DNA of 64,000 bases. Origin: Nemophila menziesii (Eukaryota > Streptophyta > Magnoliopsida > Boraginales > Hydrophyllaceae). The position numbers and the translations under genes were made by a program. Where the stretch lies: NCBI GenBank assembly GCA_029959085.1, contig JARWIR010000017.1:20821507-20885506 (forward strand). The letters run 5' to 3'. Under the pieces are notes generated by a model that saw only the letters and a program-made list of their open reading frames with translations, was not told the DNA's origin and did not search any database. Position 1 is the stretch's first letter; each line of letters starts with the position of its first letter. Positions 60,445-64,000 of the stretch are shown piece by piece.

Positions 60445-61967
60445 TGATGTCTCCTCATTTGTGATAGATTAATATTAGGATGAGACATCATTTTTAGTGA
60501 TTTAGAAGTCTTTTTAATTGATTTTCTTGAGAAATAGTGCACTTTCCTATTTTGAGTCTTGATTTAGTAAAATAATATTTTTAGAGCATATTGGGTTTAA
60601 TTGTTTATTTAGTGTGTAGCTTTAAAGATAATTATGGAGATTAATTAGAGTCCAAGTCAAAGACTACAACTTATGGAAAGAGATTTGCATGGAAATTGGA
60701 GATAAGGAAACAAAAGCTAAAAAGATGGAAAAGGAAAAGCTGCCTAAATCTGGGATTCTGCAGTACACGCCTAAAGAAGTGCTATTTACCCCAAGAAATA
60801 GGCCTATTTTGGTAATTTACTTTCATAGGGACATAGATAATTATGTGAGGATTCTTTTGGTATCTTATGGAGCTCAAACCGACCAATAACGAAGAAGATA
60901 TGCTCAAAACGGTCCAGCAGTGTTTATCTTTATTTTCATACGAATTTGAGTTTGGCTAGGAGTCCAATACTTACTTCTCCTTCAAGAAAACGAATTAGGT
61001 CTTCCTAAATACCTATAAATACACCCTTAAACCATTGTAAACATGTCCTTGCTCAGTTTCAAGCTTAGGCTTAGTCCTTACTTGTATTTTCTCACTTTTA
61101 AATAATAGCTTAGTTTTTATATTTATTATTCATCCTTAGAATCAAGCTATTCATCCAAGAAGCAAGCTGACCTATAGAGAAAGACAAGAAGAAGAAGTTG
61201 GATAGTGATAAACTCCTCTTCTACATCTACCTTCTCTATATTTAGGGTAATTAGCTATAGATTTATGCTCAACCATACTTCTAAGCTTTTATTCTGTAAG
61301 TTTTACTTTTAATTGTTGGGTTATTATTTTGTCTTAAATTCATAAATACTATTTGTTTATTCTAATTGATTGAGCTTGGCGTATATTGTTATTATGTGTT
61401 TTGACTTATTGCTACATCCTTAGATTTGGTCAATCTTAGGATTATTCTTAGTTATTGACAACACCACATAATCGTCTAGTTTTTATCCTTTGCCTAACTA
61501 GATAGCCATAAAGGTTTGATTTAATCACCAATCATTACCCAAGACCTTGGTAGTGGAGAGGTTGCTCCTAAGCCTAGAAAAGTCTAGGTAGAATTTAGAA
61601 TCCTGGTTAATATATAATGCTTAATCTGTGACAAGTTAGAATAACAAGTTAGTAAAATAGACTCATAATATTAATTTTAATTTATTTAACTTACATTCAT
61701 ATTTATTTATCTGCATTCATATTTGTTTATTTCATATCAGATATTTATTCATCTTTTTATATTTTTATCCACAACATCTAAATTCATCTACGCTTGTTAA
61801 ATATAAATAGATCTAACGGATTAAATCCCTGCGAACGAACTTAACTTATCATTAAAACTTGCAAACGATCTGTGATACTTGCAGTGAGTTCCGTGGTTCT
61901 CAAGGGTGTGTGCTCTTTATTATTATCCTTATTTATCTATTATTTTATCACACCTTTGCCCCCACCA
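60445..61967 (+). mobile_element. 5' LTR of Athila-like element B, nested in element A
   Basis: It starts TGATGTCTCC and ends CCACCA, 1523 bp, followed by a primer-binding site and an open gag-protease frame. The terminal inverted repeat TGATGTCTC/GAGACATCA is perfect. It is clearly diverged from the LTR at 57593, with many substitutions and small indels. So the two are not the paired LTRs of one young element; B more likely inserted into A. Confidence 0.85.
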
Positions 61968-61973
61968 AGTTTT

Positions 61974-61991
61974 TGGCGCCGCTGCCGGGGA
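61974..61991 (+). other. Primer-binding site of element B
   Basis: tggcgccgctgccgggga, six bases after the LTR end, one base from the Athila-type tRNA-Asp PBS. Confidence 0.8.
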
Positions 61992-62095
61992 TTTATCTTT
62001 AAGTTAAATCTATTTTGTGTTTATTTAATGTAGAAGTTTTTATTTGTTTTCAGTTTTACGCTTTCTTTTTGTTTTAGTCTTTCTCTGGATTTTAG

Positions 62096-64000
62096 ATAGA
62101 TAATCAACGGTTAGAGCTAGGTTTACCTAGTAAATTCCGAGTTCAACGCATTGGGATTTGCGTCCCAACTATCCAAGCCGTTAGATTCAAGCCTGATCCT
62201 GATTTAATTAATCAATTTGCGAGCTATGGGAAATTTAATGGTGATACAAATCAAGATCCGGTCAGATCTGTTCAAAAATTCATGCAATTCTGTGATGCCT
62301 ACATTAATGAAGGTGTTACACAAGAACAAATGTATTATTTAATGTTTCAATTTTTCTTGACCGGGAAAGCAAGCGATTGGTTCGATGATCAACCTCCCGA
62401 GCTAATAACCGACTGGGACAAGCTTCAAGAAAGATTCCTTGATAAATTTTATCCTACAAGTATGCGAGTGAAGGAACTATTGGAGCCTATGAATTTCTTA
62501 CAAGAAGCCAGAGAGAGTGTTGGCGAAGCATGGACGAGACTTCAAAAGATGTTGGCAAGATGTCCACTACATGGATACACGCCACAATTACAATTATCCA
62601 TGTTCTATAATGGACTCGATAGAGAGTCAAGGCTGAGAGCAGATAATATGGGTCGTGGTAATTTTGTCTCTATGGATCCAAAAGAAGCGAAAAGTGGTAT
62701 GGAAACAATCATTGAGAACAACATGAGTTGGCCACAAGAACAAACTCCTACCACCAACGAAGAAGAAGAAGAAGCGAGGATTTCAAACTTGCAAGATCAA
62801 ATACAACAACTCGCTATAACCGTTAAAGAAAGCATCCCAAAGCCACCTCAACAGTTATACCTACAAGAACAAGCCTATGAAAATAAAGCTAATCAACCAC
62901 CGAGCTGCCATGTGCATAATGTTAGTCAAGCTCAATCACGTCCTCAAGAAGAAATCACTGAGTTAAAAGAGACTATTAGTCAATTCATCAACTTCACGAA
63001 GGATAATATGAGTAGACTTGAATCAAAGATCGATGCATCAGTAGTGCAAAGCCTGCAACAACAGAATCAAGATCTTAAAAAACATAATCAACTTTTAGAG
63101 AAGAATGTGATGCGGCTCACTCCAATCATAGAACAAATACAAAGTCAACTCCTACAATTAACCCAAGATACAACATATAACATGAAGAAGATCCAATACA
63201 TAGACGATAAGGTTAAGACTATTAGTCTTCAAGCTCAAAAGATAAAAGAACACGGTGAGATAATCACCGAAGCGCTACCATCTCCCTCAAAAGGGGATGT
63301 TCTACCAAACAAGTCAAACGTAAAACAGATGAACTTAGATGAGATAATTGTTGAAGATTGGGTTGAAGAAGTTGAACATGATGAGATTAAGAAGCCTAGC
63401 ATGGTTGATGAACCAAGAATTGAAGAGAGAAGTAGAGCAAGACAAACACCCATACATTGCCACTATCCCGCGGAGCAACATCAGAAGTGTATAGAGGCGT
63501 TAAAACAAGTGAAAATTAACGTCCCTTTACTCGAAGCTATGGAAGGAAGGAGAAACTATGATCGATTATTTATGGAGGCACTCTCCAATAAGAAAAGATT
63601 CACAAGAGCCAAATCTGTAGCAATCAATGAAGGGGTATCAGCACGAGTTCAAAGAAGATTACCACCAAAGCATAAAGATCCTGGAGCGTTTTACCTCCCA
63701 ATCAGAATAGGTGGGATATATTATGGAAAAGCCATGTGTGATTTAGGGGCAAGTGTGAATATCATGCCCAAAAGTGTATTCAAGAAGATTGGTATTAGCG
63801 AAGCGAAACCGACATCCGTAATCTTACAACTTGCAGATCAATCTACAGTTAAGCCGTGGGGAGTAATAGAGGATGTACTCGTCCAAATAGGTAACCTTGT
63901 TATTCCAACGGACTTTATTATTCTTGACTATAAAGCAGATAAGAACATCCCATTCATTCTTGGGCGTCCATTCCTGGCCACCAGCGATACCATAGTGAAT
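62096..64000 (+). CDS. gag-protease frame of Athila-like element B, runs off the window
   Basis: One frame is open for 635 codons to the window edge. The capsid-type gag region includes QDPVRSVQKFMQFCDAY, FFLTGKASDWFDDQPPE and FYPTSMRVKE (about residues 45-135), then a glutamine-rich stretch likely to be coiled coil (about 220-400). The aspartic protease follows: CDLGASVNIMP with the active-site Asp at about residue 549 (DLG in place of DTG/DSG), and IPFILGRPFLAT near the edge. No ATG lies between the upstream stop (62093-62095) and residue 63 (62282), inside conserved gag, so the true start is missing or reached otherwise. No CCHC zinc knuckle is seen, unlike element A. Reverse transcriptase and integrase would lie beyond the window. 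Confidence 0.88.
   Translation, partial: MDNQRLELGLPSKFRVQRIGICVPTIQAVRFKPDPDLINQFASYGKFNGDTNQDPVRSVQKFMQFCDAYINEGVTQEQMYYLMFQFFLTGKASDWFDDQPPELITDWDKLQERFLDKFYPTSMRVKELLEPMNFLQEARESVGEAWTRLQKMLARCPLHGYTPQLQLSMFYNGLDRESRLRADNMGRGNFVSMDPKEAKSGMETIIENNMSWPQEQTPTTNEEEEEARISNLQDQIQQLAITVKESIPKPPQQLYLQEQAYENKANQPPSCHVHNVSQAQSRPQEEITELKETISQFINFTKDNMSRLESKIDASVVQSLQQQNQDLKKHNQLLEKNVMRLTPIIEQIQSQLLQLTQDTTYNMKKIQYIDDKVKTISLQAQKIKEHGEIITEALPSPSKGDVLPNKSNVKQMNLDEIIVEDWVEEVEHDEIKKPSMVDEPRIEERSRARQTPIHCHYPAEQHQKCIEALKQVKINVPLLEAMEGRRNYDRLFMEALSNKKRFTRAKSVAINEGVSARVQRRLPPKHKDPGAFYLPIRIGGIYYGKAMCDLGASVNIMPKSVFKKIGISEAKPTSVILQLADQSTVKPWGVIEDVLVQIGNLVIPTDFIILDYKADKNIPFILGRPFLATSDTIVN

Noticed and set aside
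57593..61967. One short element with the two LTRs as its own pair
   Set aside because: The LTRs differ at many sites, the second is followed by its own PBS and open gag, and the first element's gag is cut off abruptly. Nesting explains this better, though unequal recombination between elements is not excluded.

Overview
The window looks like nuclear DNA of a flowering plant, most likely a eudicot. Two host genes carry plant-type short GT-AG introns, non-coding DNA is very AT-rich, and the mobile elements (Athila-like LTR elements, plant LINEs, SINEs, hAT-type elements) are those of plant genomes. The species cannot be told from the sequence. All alignments and coordinates were made by eye.

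Bases 1 to about 31,216 are one head-to-tail array of a roughly 945-bp unit. Each unit carries one tRNA-Asn (anticodon GTT) gene or relic on the + strand. I count 33 copies; the array is cut by the left window edge. Eleven copies are identical over all 74 nt. Others carry lesions in the A box, B box, stems or anticodon. Copies 1-24 are nearly uniform, while copies 25-33 at the right edge are decayed. A 6.6-kb multi-unit block is itself duplicated. Intact copies have a TATA-like box near -30, a CAA just before the gene, and a first T-run only about 83 nt after the gene. A SINE with a perfect 14-bp target duplication sits between copies 32 and 33. This array is the most unusual content of the window.

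From 31.2 to 36.3 kb: a hAT-type MITE with 8-bp target duplication, a 5'-truncated LINE tail with target duplication, and a complete five-exon selenium-binding protein (SBP1 / methanethiol oxidase family) gene on the - strand.

From 36.3 to 52.4 kb there is no convincing host gene. It holds inverted-repeat elements with internal tandem repeats, a SINE-tailed minisatellite with nine tRNA-type B-box motifs, microsatellites, pieces of LTR elements and LINEs, and a hAT-type element inserted into another repeat. Large parts of 45.3-50.9 kb are unresolved.

From 52.6 to 54.6 kb lies an intact SWP73/BAF60-type SWI/SNF subunit gene (SWIB domain) with a 5'-UTR intron and one coding intron.

From 55.6 kb to the right edge is a nested stack: a LINE (ORF1 and endonuclease, broken) is interrupted by an Athila-like element with a decayed gag, itself interrupted by a second related element whose gag-protease frame is open to the window end. 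The two host genes are unrelated to each other and to the array; I see no operon-like co-working.
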